Shown in pieces: positions 35,987 through 43,624 of a stretch of DNA of 64,000 bases. The notes beneath the pieces were generated by a model that had not been told where the DNA came from, did no database searches, and worked only from the letters and a program-made list of their open reading frames with translations. Source of the stretch: Candidatus Villigracilaceae bacterium (GTDB lineage Bacteria > Chloroflexota > Anaerolineae > Anaerolineales > Villigracilaceae); NCBI GenBank assembly GCA_026645935.1, contig JAPKMP010000013.1:62001-126000 (forward strand), in the 5' to 3' direction. Position 1 is the stretch's first letter. Every line of letters starts with the position of its first letter. The position numbers and the translations under genes were made by a program.

Positions 35987-36631
35987 ATGAGCATTTGCAT
36001 TTTGATAGCAGATGATCATGCTGTCGTGCGCCAGGGGTTGCGGATGTTTCTGGAAATGGATGCCGATTTTGAGGTGGTCGGGGAAGCAGAGAATGGGGAG
36101 GATGCCGTCCGGCTGGCTGGCGAACTTCAGCCGGATATCGTCCTGATGGATTTGATCATGCCGGTCATGGACGGTATCACAGCCACGTCCAGGATCCGGC
36201 GGCAATACCCGGATGTGGAAGTAATCGCTTTAACCAGTGTCCTGGATGATGGCTCTATTTTTGGAGCGATCCGGGCGGGAGCGATCGGGTATTTATTAAA
36301 AGATACAAAAGCAGATAATTTGATCTATGCAGTTAAATCAGCTGTTGCAGGACAGGTTCAATTCTCGCCCCAGGTTGCAAAACGATTGTTGAAGGAGGTT
36401 GATTTTCCGGAGGCGCCGGAACCTCTGACAGATCGGGAAAGCGATATCCTTCGAATGCTTGCATCAGGGTACTCAAATAAGGGAATTGCCCAAGATCTGA
36501 ATATCGGAGAAAAGACCGTCAAAACGCACGTCAGCAGTATCCTTTCAAAATTGGGAGTAACCAGCAGGACCCAGGCTGTTATCTATGCTTTACGAACTGG
36601 ACTGGTCATGTTGCCTCCCGGACAATCGTAA
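35987..36631 (+). CDS. NarL-type response regulator
   Basis: The 214-residue protein has a receiver domain with the acidic pair DD (9-10), phospho-acceptor Asp55 in IVLMDLIMPVMDG and Lys105 in YLLKDTKAD. The LuxR-type helix-turn-helix reads LTDRESDILRMLASGYSNKG and KTVKTHVSSILSKLGV. All key residues are present. It is 23 bases from the following histidine kinase, its probable partner. GGGAGG supports the ATG. Confidence 0.95.
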   Translation: MSICILIADDHAVVRQGLRMFLEMDADFEVVGEAENGEDAVRLAGELQPDIVLMDLIMPVMDGITATSRIRRQYPDVEVIALTSVLDDGSIFGAIRAGAIGYLLKDTKADNLIYAVKSAVAGQVQFSPQVAKRLLKEVDFPEAPEPLTDRESDILRMLASGYSNKGIAQDLNIGEKTVKTHVSSILSKLGVTSRTQAVIYALRTGLVMLPPGQS

Positions 36632-36654
36632 ACCAGTCGGGAGGGTCTCCTTTT

Positions 36655-38610
36655 ATGTCGGTTGATGAGAATTCAACTGGGAATGAATGGCTGCAGTGGA
36701 TTCAGGCATTTGAGCATGCCGAATGGGGAATAGTCATCAATCGGGCCGACGTCACTACACTGGAGATCATGAACGCAGCCTTTGCAAGGATGCATGGATG
36801 TTCAATTGGTGAATTGAGAGGTCAGCCCATCGAATCCGTTTTTGCTCCGGAGGAAAGGGCAAATCTGCCAGATTGGATCGAGGAAGCTCACCGGAAAGGT
36901 CACATCAGTATTGAAAGCAGACACCTGCGCAAAGACGGCTCTGTTTTCCCTGTAAGTATCGATGTAACAGCTGTGAAAGATAAACAGGGCAAGGTTTTAT
37001 ACAGGGTGGTTAACGTTCAGGATATCTCGCAAAGGAAAGCAGCGGAAAATGCCCTTCGAGATAGTGAACAAAGGAGTGCTGCGATTATCGCGACCCTGAC
37101 GGAAGGCATCGTCTTTCACAACGCGGACGGTATGATCACGCTTTGTAATGCTGCGGCGGAGCGAATCCTGGGGCTTTCCGTCGACCAGATCCTGGGCCGC
37201 ACCTCCATCGACCCTCGCTGGAGAACGATCCATGAAGATGGCTCTCCATTTCCAGGAGAAACGCATCCTGCGATGGTGACTCTACAAACGGGCACTTCTC
37301 TATCCAACGTTGTCATGGGTATTTACAAGCCGGACGACTCACTGACATGGATTTCCATCAGCACCCACGCATTGTTTTTTTCAGAAAATGACAAACCTTA
37401 TGGGGTTGTCGTCTCGTTTACAGATATCACCAATCAGAAATCGATGTACGAATTGCTTGAACAGCGCGTGGCAGTACGGACGCGCGAATTGAAAGCGATC
37501 CTGGAAGTATCCCAGATCGTCAGCTCGAACCTGGAGCTGGGTTCGCTGCTCACGATCATCCTGGAACAACTTAAGCAAGTGATCGATTATACGGGTGCTG
37601 GAATTGCAAAATTGGATGGAGACGATTTCGTCATTGTCGAATACTTGGGTCCTATTTCCCGCGAAATCATGCTTGGATTTCGCGCGTCCGTGAACCAGGA
37701 TACTGGTTATCGAAAAGTGGCAGAGTCAAAGCAGCCGGTCATCATTGATGATATATGGGGTAATGAGCCGTGGCTGAACATGTTGCGGAATATAACCGAT
37801 AAGGAGATGCTAGCCAAATTTCAGGACATCCACTCCTGGATGGGAATACCGCTGATTAGCCACGATCAGTTGATCGGTGTACTGAGGCTCGATCACCACG
37901 AGCCCGGGCACTTCACCAGCGCACATGCCGATTTGGGGTTGGCATTTGCGAATCAAGCTGCCATTGCCATCGAGAATGCCAGATTCCATGAGCAGGCACA
38001 GCGATTTGCCGCCTTTCAGGAACGACAAAGATTGGCGCGTGAACTTCATGATTCTGTCTCTCAGGCGTTGTATGGGATCGCGCTCGGCGCGCGAACGGCT
38101 CAGATGAGGCTGGAAACTGAACCTGAAAAGCTGGCGGAGCCTCTGGACTATATCCTTTCCCTCGCCGAGGCGGGTGTCTCCGAAATGCGTGCGCTGATTT
38201 TCGAACTGCGCCCCGAGTCGCTACAAAATGAAGGATTGGTGGCTGCAATTGCCAAGCAATCGGATGCGTTGCATGCGCGTTATAACCTGCAAGTAATCAC
38301 AGATTTCGGACCTGAGCCTGATATTTCTCTCGATTGGAAGGAAGCGCTCTATCGGGTTACTCAGGAGGCGATGCAGAACATTGCCAGGCATGCGCATGCA
38401 ACGAAAGCAGAAGTTCGACTCCATCAAAATGACAGTTGCCTCGTATTGGAGATTCGTGATAACGGAATGGGTTTCGATCCAGGCCGTGAACATCCGGGCC
38501 ATCTTGGGCTGCAATCCATGCAGGAGCGTGTCGCTCAGATCGGCGGTACGTTTGCTGTTGTCAGTCAACCCGGGATGGGGACTACGATCTCTGTCTCTTT
38601 ACTGCTCTAA
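36655..38610 (+). CDS. Cytoplasmic PAS-PAS-GAF sensor histidine kinase (HisKA_3)
   Basis: The 651-residue kinase has no transmembrane helix, so it senses an internal signal. It has two PAS domains (about residues 10-130 and 135-265), a short coiled coil (VAVRTRELKAILEVSQIVS), and a GAF domain (about 290-445). The HisKA_3 dimerisation helix carries phospho-acceptor His465 in ARELHDSVSQALYG. The ATPase domain has N-box NIARHAHATKAEV, DNGMGFDP and GHLGLQSMQERV. It should phosphorylate the upstream NarL-type regulator. No heme or cysteine motif is seen in the sensory part. Confidence 0.93.
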   Translation: MSVDENSTGNEWLQWIQAFEHAEWGIVINRADVTTLEIMNAAFARMHGCSIGELRGQPIESVFAPEERANLPDWIEEAHRKGHISIESRHLRKDGSVFPVSIDVTAVKDKQGKVLYRVVNVQDISQRKAAENALRDSEQRSAAIIATLTEGIVFHNADGMITLCNAAAERILGLSVDQILGRTSIDPRWRTIHEDGSPFPGETHPAMVTLQTGTSLSNVVMGIYKPDDSLTWISISTHALFFSENDKPYGVVVSFTDITNQKSMYELLEQRVAVRTRELKAILEVSQIVSSNLELGSLLTIILEQLKQVIDYTGAGIAKLDGDDFVIVEYLGPISREIMLGFRASVNQDTGYRKVAESKQPVIIDDIWGNEPWLNMLRNITDKEMLAKFQDIHSWMGIPLISHDQLIGVLRLDHHEPGHFTSAHADLGLAFANQAAIAIENARFHEQAQRFAAFQERQRLARELHDSVSQALYGIALGARTAQMRLETEPEKLAEPLDYILSLAEAGVSEMRALIFELRPESLQNEGLVAAIAKQSDALHARYNLQVITDFGPEPDISLDWKEALYRVTQEAMQNIARHAHATKAEVRLHQNDSCLVLEIRDNGMGFDPGREHPGHLGLQSMQERVAQIGGTFAVVSQPGMGTTISVSLLL

Positions 38611-38630
38611 ATGATATTGAATATAAGAGA

Positions 38631-38676
38631 ATCGTTCCGCCCATCTCGAAAAATTTGTCGAGCCATATCCGGCAAT
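38631..38676 (+). pseudogene. Fragment of a flavin-monooxygenase-like gene
   Basis: These 46 bases match 42523-42568, inside the flavoprotein gene, at 38 of 46 positions. They translate as IVPPISKNLSSHIRQ, against IVPPVSQNLSSRVRQ in the intact protein. The match ends at 38676, within the start of the next fragment. Confidence 0.6.
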
Positions 38677-38831
38677 CCTTCCCCCAGATTTAGAGAAATT
38701 TTCAGCATTGCACTGATGACATCGATCAGGAAATGGATAGGGTCATAAGTTGTTTGACCAAACGTGACCGGACTACTATTTTGGAAGGTGGTGGTGGGGG
38801 ATAAAGTATAGTAGCTAGGATTGAGATAACC
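38667..38831 (-). pseudogene. Fragment of a MalT-like regulator gene
   Basis: Bases 38667-38746 match 35014-35093 in the MalT-like gene at 67 of 80 positions. Bases 38748-38831 match its 5' end from 35231 onward less closely. About 137 bases between them are missing. The fragment lies on the minus strand like its relative and has no open frame of useful length. It is the remnant of a former second MalT-type gene. Confidence 0.7.
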
Positions 38832-38935
38832 TTAAATTAATTATATACCATCTACCTGCAATTCAATTTGCAAGGAGCGTATGCAAAGGCTTTATTAAAT
38901 TCGAGAGAGGAGGGCAAAACCAGAGCAAGTCAGAG

Positions 38936-38941
38936 TATAAT
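38936..38941 (+). promoter_or_regulatory. -10 box placed for a leaderless transcript
   Basis: TATAAT ends eight bases before the ATG at 38950. There is no ribosome site in between, so transcription would begin at or next to the start codon. No -35 box is evident. Confidence 0.6.
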
Positions 38942-38949
38942 GCCACGCT

Positions 38950-40008
38950 ATGTCAGTCAAAATGCAACCGTCAACGATTGAGTCTGAACTTACGCCCAGG
39001 CCTTTCCTCTCCGACGAAGAAAAACTTCAGCTCATCGCGAAAGTCTCTGCCGATGCCATTTACGATTGGGATATCGTGGTTGGTGAAACGCGCTGGAACC
39101 ACGGGTTGCAGACTTTGTTCGGTTACGCGGATAAAGATGTGATGACGCACACCTGGTGGGAAGATCACGTCCACCCTGACGACCGCGCAGGTGCGATTGC
39201 AAGCGTGGCAGAGGCGATCCAAAATCAAGCTAAATACTGGTCCATGGAATATCGTTACCTGCGAGCCGATGGCAGTTATGCCCATGTCATCGACCGCGGG
39301 TATTTTATTTATGATAAGAACGGCAAGGCGCTGCGCATGATCGGTGCAATGGTGGATGTGACCGCCCGCGTCAATCTGGCGGAGTCGCAAATGCAGGCGG
39401 CAATCGAGGAACGTCAACGCCTCGCACGTGATTTGCACGATACCGTCGCCCAAACCTTGTACAGTCTGACGCTTCTTTCGGAGGCGGTGCGCCGTCTTGC
39501 GAACAGCGGAGATCTGGATCAGGTTCAGGCGTATGCCGGACGTTTGGGAGAGACCGCCCAGCAATCGTTAAGAGAGATGCGTCTGCTCGTTTATGAGATG
39601 CGTTCACAGGCGTTGGAACAGGACGGGCTGGTGAAGACGCTCCAGAATCGTCTCGATGCCGTCGAAAAACGTTCGGGGATCCAGGTCGATTTTCAAGCGG
39701 ATGTCAAATCGAAAATGCCGGTGTTGGTGAAAGAGGGTTTGTTTTATATCGCCAGTGAAGGGTTGAATAATTCACTTAAACATGCCATGGCAAGTTCGTT
39801 GACCATTAATTTGAAGTCCGATGAGGCTGGAGTGGAATTGGAGATCCGCGATAACGGTCGCGGCTTCGATGTGAAAACGCTGGGCAATGAAGGCGGATTC
39901 GGGCTTTCCAACATGCGCGAACGGACAGAAAAACTTGGCGGGATGATTCAAGTTGAGTCATCGGATGGAGCGGGGACAAAAATTTCGGTGAAGATTCCTT
40001 TTGAGTAG
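38950..40008 (+). CDS. PAS-domain sensor histidine kinase (HisKA_3)
   Basis: This 352-residue soluble kinase has one PAS domain of the PAS_3 type (about residues 25-140, with WWEDHVHPDDR and MEYRYLRADGSYAHV). The HisKA_3 helix carries His163 in ARDLHDTVAQTLYS, and an ATPase domain follows (NNSLKHAMASSLTIN, DNGRGFD, GFGLSNMRERTEKLGG). It overlaps no gene but sits eight bases before the ATG of its cognate response regulator. The message appears leaderless. It resembles the kinase half of the operon to the left. Confidence 0.93.
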   Translation: MSVKMQPSTIESELTPRPFLSDEEKLQLIAKVSADAIYDWDIVVGETRWNHGLQTLFGYADKDVMTHTWWEDHVHPDDRAGAIASVAEAIQNQAKYWSMEYRYLRADGSYAHVIDRGYFIYDKNGKALRMIGAMVDVTARVNLAESQMQAAIEERQRLARDLHDTVAQTLYSLTLLSEAVRRLANSGDLDQVQAYAGRLGETAQQSLREMRLLVYEMRSQALEQDGLVKTLQNRLDAVEKRSGIQVDFQADVKSKMPVLVKEGLFYIASEGLNNSLKHAMASSLTINLKSDEAGVELEIRDNGRGFDVKTLGNEGGFGLSNMRERTEKLGGMIQVESSDGAGTKISVKIPFE

Positions 40009-40015
40009 AGGTGCC

Positions 40016-40666
40016 ATGAGTGAAACGATTCGAATTTTGATCGCAGACGACCATGCCATTGTGCGCGAAGGACTGCGTGCGTTGATCGCCACCGAGCCGG
40101 GGCTTGAATTGGTGGCTGAAGCCATTGATGGATTGGAAGCTGTGTACAAGGTAAATGCCTTGAAGCCCGATGTTATTTTGCTGGACATGATGATGCCGCG
40201 GTTGGATGGCATTGGCGCCATCACAGAGATCAAAAAGCAATTTCCCGAAGCAAAGATTCTGGTGTTGACCTCTTTCGTGGACGATGAAAAGGTTTTTGCG
40301 GCGCTCAAAGCAGGCGCATTGGGTTACCTGCTCAAAGATTCATCGCCGCAGGACTTATTGAACGCGGTTCGCAATACGAATAACGGTGAATCATCTTTAC
40401 ATCCCAGCATTGCCAGAAAGTTGATTCGCGAGTTGAAACAGCCTCCAGCCGATAAACCTAAAACGGAAAGTCCGCTCACGGAGCGTGAAGTGGAAATTTT
40501 GCAATTCGTTGCGCAGGGCATGACCAACGACGAGATTGCCGAAAAACTTGTCGTAAGCGAAAGAACTGTCCGTACGCATGTCAGTAATATTCTGGCGAAA
40601 TTGCAACTGGCGAACCGTACCCAAGCCGCGCTCTATGCGTTGAAAGAAGGTTTGGCTTCTTTGTAA
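40016..40666 (+). CDS. NarL-type response regulator
   Basis: The 216-residue protein has a receiver with DD (11-12), phospho-acceptor Asp57 in VILLDMMMPRLDG, and Lys in YLLKDSSPQD. The LuxR helix-turn-helix reads LTEREVEILQFVAQGMTNDE and RTVRTHVSNILAKLQL. The ATG at 40016 follows GAGGTG. It is paired with the kinase just upstream, forming a complete two-component system. A terminator inside a repeated element follows 54 bases after the stop. Confidence 0.95.
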   Translation: MSETIRILIADDHAIVREGLRALIATEPGLELVAEAIDGLEAVYKVNALKPDVILLDMMMPRLDGIGAITEIKKQFPEAKILVLTSFVDDEKVFAALKAGALGYLLKDSSPQDLLNAVRNTNNGESSLHPSIARKLIRELKQPPADKPKTESPLTEREVEILQFVAQGMTNDEIAEKLVVSERTVRTHVSNILAKLQLANRTQAALYALKEGLASL

Positions 40667-40700
40667 ATAACGCTCAAAGCGCCGTCCTCGGCGCCGGTGA

Positions 40701-40775
40701 TACGTCATTTGTCTTATCCAGACCGCCGAAAAGGCGGTCTTTTGTTTTATAGGGTTCGGGTCACTCCGCCGATGG
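40701..40775 (+). repeat. Terminator-carrying intergenic repeat, copy 1
   Basis: The element starts TACGTCATTTG (40701-40711) and ends ACTCCGCCGATG. In its middle GACCGCC (40721-40727) pairs with GGCGGTC (40733-40739) over GAAAA, followed by TTTTGTTTT, an effective terminator for the response-regulator gene. Related copies lie at 41498, 43179 and 45125. Confidence 0.75.
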
Positions 40776-40831
40776 CATGGCCGCGCAGGCGTTGTATCGT
40801 TGTTTAACTTTAACTACAGGAGTGTACTGAC

Positions 40832-41494
40832 ATGACGTTCACAATTCCCTTACTTAAATTCAGCCCCAAACAAAAGACGGCGCTTCCGATCCTTATTGGC
40901 GTTGCTGCAATCTCCTTTCTCGCCATTATTAATATTGGAAGCCTATCGGACATGCTCAAAGGACTGTTCACACAGATTCCCTGGAAATCATTGGGCGGCG
41001 CGTTATTGATCTTCGGTCTGCGCCTCCTGGACGTTCCCATTGGAACCCTGAAGACTGTTCTCATGGTACGCGGTCTGCGGACGTGGGCTACGCTGCTTGG
41101 CTTGCTTGAAGTCACGGTTTGGATCACGGCGATGGGGAAGGTCATGGGACAGTTGGATAACCCGTGGAATATTGCGGGGTATGCGCTGGGGTACACCGCA
41201 GGCACCTGGCTGGGGATGTGGATCGAAAACCGCCTGGCATTCGGCTCGGTGGAAGTGCATACGATTTCCCTGCACAATAGCACGGAACTGGCAGAGTCCA
41301 TGCGCTTGGCTGGATTTGGCGTGACGCAGTTTCAAGGCTTCGGTGAATCGGGACCCGTGTGCATTGTCGGCACCATCGTCGAACGCAAACACCTGGACGT
41401 TTTATTGAAGCGCATTCATAAAGTTGACCCAGCTGCCTTTATCACCGTGGACGATACGCGCAGGGTGATCGGCGGATATCGCCCCGCGAAATAA
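40832..41494 (+). CDS. UPF0316/DUF2179-type membrane protein
   Basis: The 220-residue protein has three to four helices and the family-specific segment LRLLDVPIGTLKTVLMVRGL followed by GLLEVTVWITAMGKVM. A soluble C-terminal domain (about 135-215) contains HTISLHNSTELAESMRLAGF and TIVERKHLDVLLKRIHKVDP, as in DUF2179. Function is unknown. AGGAG precedes the ATG. It is flanked on both sides by copies of the terminator-carrying repeat, so it is a single-gene unit. Confidence 0.88.
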   Translation: MTFTIPLLKFSPKQKTALPILIGVAAISFLAIINIGSLSDMLKGLFTQIPWKSLGGALLIFGLRLLDVPIGTLKTVLMVRGLRTWATLLGLLEVTVWITAMGKVMGQLDNPWNIAGYALGYTAGTWLGMWIENRLAFGSVEVHTISLHNSTELAESMRLAGFGVTQFQGFGESGPVCIVGTIVERKHLDVLLKRIHKVDPAAFITVDDTRRVIGGYRPAK

Positions 41495-41497
41495 CCT

Positions 41498-41575
41498 TAC
41501 GTCATTTGCCGTACCCGGGACCGCTGAAAAGGCGGTCTTTTGTTTGAGGCGGCTCCAGACACTCCGCCGATGTGG
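41498..41575 (+). repeat. Terminator-carrying intergenic repeat, copy 2
   Basis: It starts TACGTCATTTG four bases after a stop codon. GACCGC (41519-41524) pairs with GCGGTC (41532-41537), followed by TTTTGTTT. It ends CACTCCGCCGATGTGG, as in copy 1. Confidence 0.75.
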
Positions 41576-41626
41576 AAATGGATGTCAACCCGTACACTCG
41601 AAATATCAAACCAAAGGAGATAAAAA

Positions 41627-42055
41627 ATGAATACCAAATTCACCACCCTGTTCATCCTCTTGATCATTGCCGTGCTCGTTACGGCGTGCGGCGGCGCACC
41701 TGCCAGCGCTGGCGAAGTCACCTCGGCTCTCACCGAAGCCGAAGCCATTGCCATCGCGGAGAATGCCCTGAACGCACTCAACACCGGCGACTATGCCGCC
41801 TGGAGCCGCGATTGGGACGACGACCTGAAAGGCGCCATCAACGAAGAAGCCTTCCTGCAGTATCGCGAGCAGGCGCTTGGGCAGGTCGGGCAATTCCAAT
41901 CCATCCTTTCGGCTGAAATGGCTCCCAGCCCCCGCGCCGACTCCGTCCGTTGGGTCTTCACCTGCCAGTTCGAAAAAGCCAAGATTCGTTTCATCATGGC
42001 GTTCCCGAAAGATGGCAAGTTAGCCAACACTGTGATGACCGAACCTGCCGAGTAG
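41627..42055 (+). CDS. Small lipoprotein, DUF3887-like
   Basis: The 142-residue secreted lipoprotein has a signal peptide ending VTAC with Cys21 lipidated. A short Gly/Ala linker leads to a domain (about residues 35-140) with ALTEAEAIAIAENALNALNT and DYAAWSRDWDDDLKGAI, which matches the DUF3887/NTF2-like pattern. No enzyme motif is seen. AAGGAG precedes the ATG and a strong terminator follows. Function is unknown. Confidence 0.85.
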   Translation: MNTKFTTLFILLIIAVLVTACGGAPASAGEVTSALTEAEAIAIAENALNALNTGDYAAWSRDWDDDLKGAINEEAFLQYREQALGQVGQFQSILSAEMAPSPRADSVRWVFTCQFEKAKIRFIMAFPKDGKLANTVMTEPAE

Positions 42056-42068
42056 TTTTCAATTCGCA

Positions 42069-42108
42069 ACATTCAACGCCGTTCTGAAAGCGGCGTTGAA
42101 TGTTTTTC
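42069..42108 (+). terminator. Rho-independent terminator after the lipoprotein
   Basis: CATTCAACGCCG (42070-42081) pairs perfectly with CGGCGTTGAATG (42091-42102), followed by TTTTT. The ribosome site of the next gene (AAGGAGA) starts directly after the T-run. Confidence 0.9.
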
Positions 42109-42120
42109 AAGGAGACTGCC

Positions 42121-43173
42121 ATGAACTCAATTGACGTTCTAGTGATTGGCGCAGGGCAGGCGGGGTTGGCGATGGGTTATCACCTGCGGAAGACTTCGTT
42201 TCGCTTCCTGCTCGTGGACGGCGGGGTGCGCGTTGGAGATAGTTGGCGCCGTCGATACGACTCGCTCACGCTCTTCACACCGCGCGCGATGAGCGCCCTG
42301 CCAGGGCTGTCTTTGCAGGGCGACCCGCAAGGCTATGCCAGCCGCGATGAATTTGCCGATTATCTTGAAACCTATGCCGATCATTTCGGATTTCCACTCG
42401 AGATGAACATGGGAATCAAAAGGCTCGAGCGTGTGAACAGCCATTTTCGCGCGACCAGTTTCAACGGTCAGGAAGTGGAGGCGGAGGTTGTCATCCTTGC
42501 CAATGGCGGCTTTCAAACGCCCATCGTCCCGCCTGTCTCGCAGAATTTGTCGAGCCGCGTCCGGCAATTTTCTGCTGAGAGTTACAAGAACCCTTCACAG
42601 ATCCCCGCTGGGAATGTGGTGGTTGTGGGGGACGGCGCAACGGGGCGCGATATTGCCAGCGAATTGGCGGCGTCAATCACGGTTTACCTTGCCACGGGCA
42701 AGCCGCGCCGACTCGTCCCTGAAAGGATTTTGGGAATCAGCACTTGGTGGTGGCTGGAAAAACTTGGCATTCTCAGCGCGCCTTCTGAAAGTTTCGTCGG
42801 CAAAAAACTGCGCGAGGCAGACGCTTTCCCCAACCGAGAAAGAAGCCTCGACGACTTGCGCCGCAAAGGGATTCAGATCCTGCCAAAGTTGACCCATGCA
42901 GACGGCGACACGGTGACATTTGCAAATGGCGCCAATGTTTCGGTCAATTCGGTGGTGTGGGCGGTTGGCTATCGTGATGATTCGGATTGGGTGAACATCC
43001 CCGAAGTGAAAGATGCGCAGGGAAATTTTGTGCATGAACACGGCGTTTCGCCTGTGCGAAATTTATTCTTCATCGGTCACCCCTGGCAGACCTCGCGCGC
43101 GTCTGCGATCATTCACGGCGTGGGCAGGGACGCGGAAGAGATCACGAACGTGATCACACGGTCAATGTGGTGA
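42121..43173 (+). CDS. Flavin-containing monooxygenase-like NAD(P)/FAD protein
   Basis: The 350-residue oxidoreductase has the FAD-binding motif VIGAGQAGLAMGY near the N-terminus. A second nucleotide-binding motif VVVGDGATGRDIASELA near residue 165 is for NAD(P)H, and VVWAVGYRDDSDWVNIPE is the late FAD-contact region. It belongs to the CzcO/TrkA-like group of flavoproteins; the substrate is unknown. The ATG at 42121 follows AAGGAGACTGCC directly behind a terminator. A fragment similar to codons near residue 140 is stranded at 38631-38676. Confidence 0.9.
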   Translation: MNSIDVLVIGAGQAGLAMGYHLRKTSFRFLLVDGGVRVGDSWRRRYDSLTLFTPRAMSALPGLSLQGDPQGYASRDEFADYLETYADHFGFPLEMNMGIKRLERVNSHFRATSFNGQEVEAEVVILANGGFQTPIVPPVSQNLSSRVRQFSAESYKNPSQIPAGNVVVVGDGATGRDIASELAASITVYLATGKPRRLVPERILGISTWWWLEKLGILSAPSESFVGKKLREADAFPNRERSLDDLRRKGIQILPKLTHADGDTVTFANGANVSVNSVVWAVGYRDDSDWVNIPEVKDAQGNFVHEHGVSPVRNLFFIGHPWQTSRASAIIHGVGRDAEEITNVITRSMW

Positions 43174-43178
43174 CCGAA

Positions 43179-43222
43179 TACGTCATTTGTCGCAGGGCAA
43201 ATCTGCACATCCGCCGATGTGT
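43179..43222 (+). repeat. Intergenic repeat, copy 3, lacking the terminator stem
   Basis: It starts TACGTCATTTG six bases after a stop codon and ends CATCCGCCGATGTG, matching the ends of copies 1 and 2. The GACCGC/GCGGTC stem and T-run between them are missing, so this is an internally deleted copy. Confidence 0.6.
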
Positions 43223-43245
43223 CAATGAAACAAAACGAATATCCT

Positions 43246-43620
43246 ATGAACATGGAACAACACCTTGCGCTCATCGTCACCCGCTCGACCCCGCTCGAAG
43301 ATGGTCTGAGCGCTTTATTGAAAGCCATGCCGCAGATCACAGAAGTGGAGATTGTTCGAAGCATGGAACAGGCGCTCACTCAGATCGAAGCCAGAAGCCA
43401 TCACCTCGCTCTGATCGACATGATTCTGCTAGGCAGTCAGCCCGAAATTTTGCTCGAACGAATCCACCAACTTTCGCCGCATACCAGGCGTGTGTTGCTC
43501 GTCGACGAAGTGCAAGCCTGGAAATTCATTCACCAATACTCTGAAGCCATACTCATCAAAGGAATGCCGCCATCCAACGTGACTGGAATTTTGTCCGCCC
43601 TATTACAAGACAAGGAATAA
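43246..43620 (+). CDS. Receiver-like small regulator
   Basis: The product, about 124 residues, has the layout of a CheY-like receiver: LALIVTRSTPLEDGLSALL, then the Asp of LALIDMILLG, TRRVLLVDEVQ, and Lys in EAILIKGMPPSNV. The acidic pair at the start of the fold is replaced (TRS), so normal metal-dependent phosphorylation is doubtful. The start is uncertain (GTG 43219, ATG 43225 or ATG 43246). It is four bases upstream of the hydrolase gene. It could be a degenerate response regulator acting by protein contact. Confidence 0.65.
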   Translation: MNMEQHLALIVTRSTPLEDGLSALLKAMPQITEVEIVRSMEQALTQIEARSHHLALIDMILLGSQPEILLERIHQLSPHTRRVLLVDEVQAWKFIHQYSEAILIKGMPPSNVTGILSALLQDKE

Positions 43621-43624
43621 TGAC

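Larger units (their letters stand above)
38611..38949. other. Intergenic region made of gene relics
   Basis: This 340-base gap holds no intact gene. It contains two fused fragments related to genes elsewhere in the window (listed separately), then an AT-rich stretch with a TATAAT box eight bases before the next gene. Confidence 0.7.
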
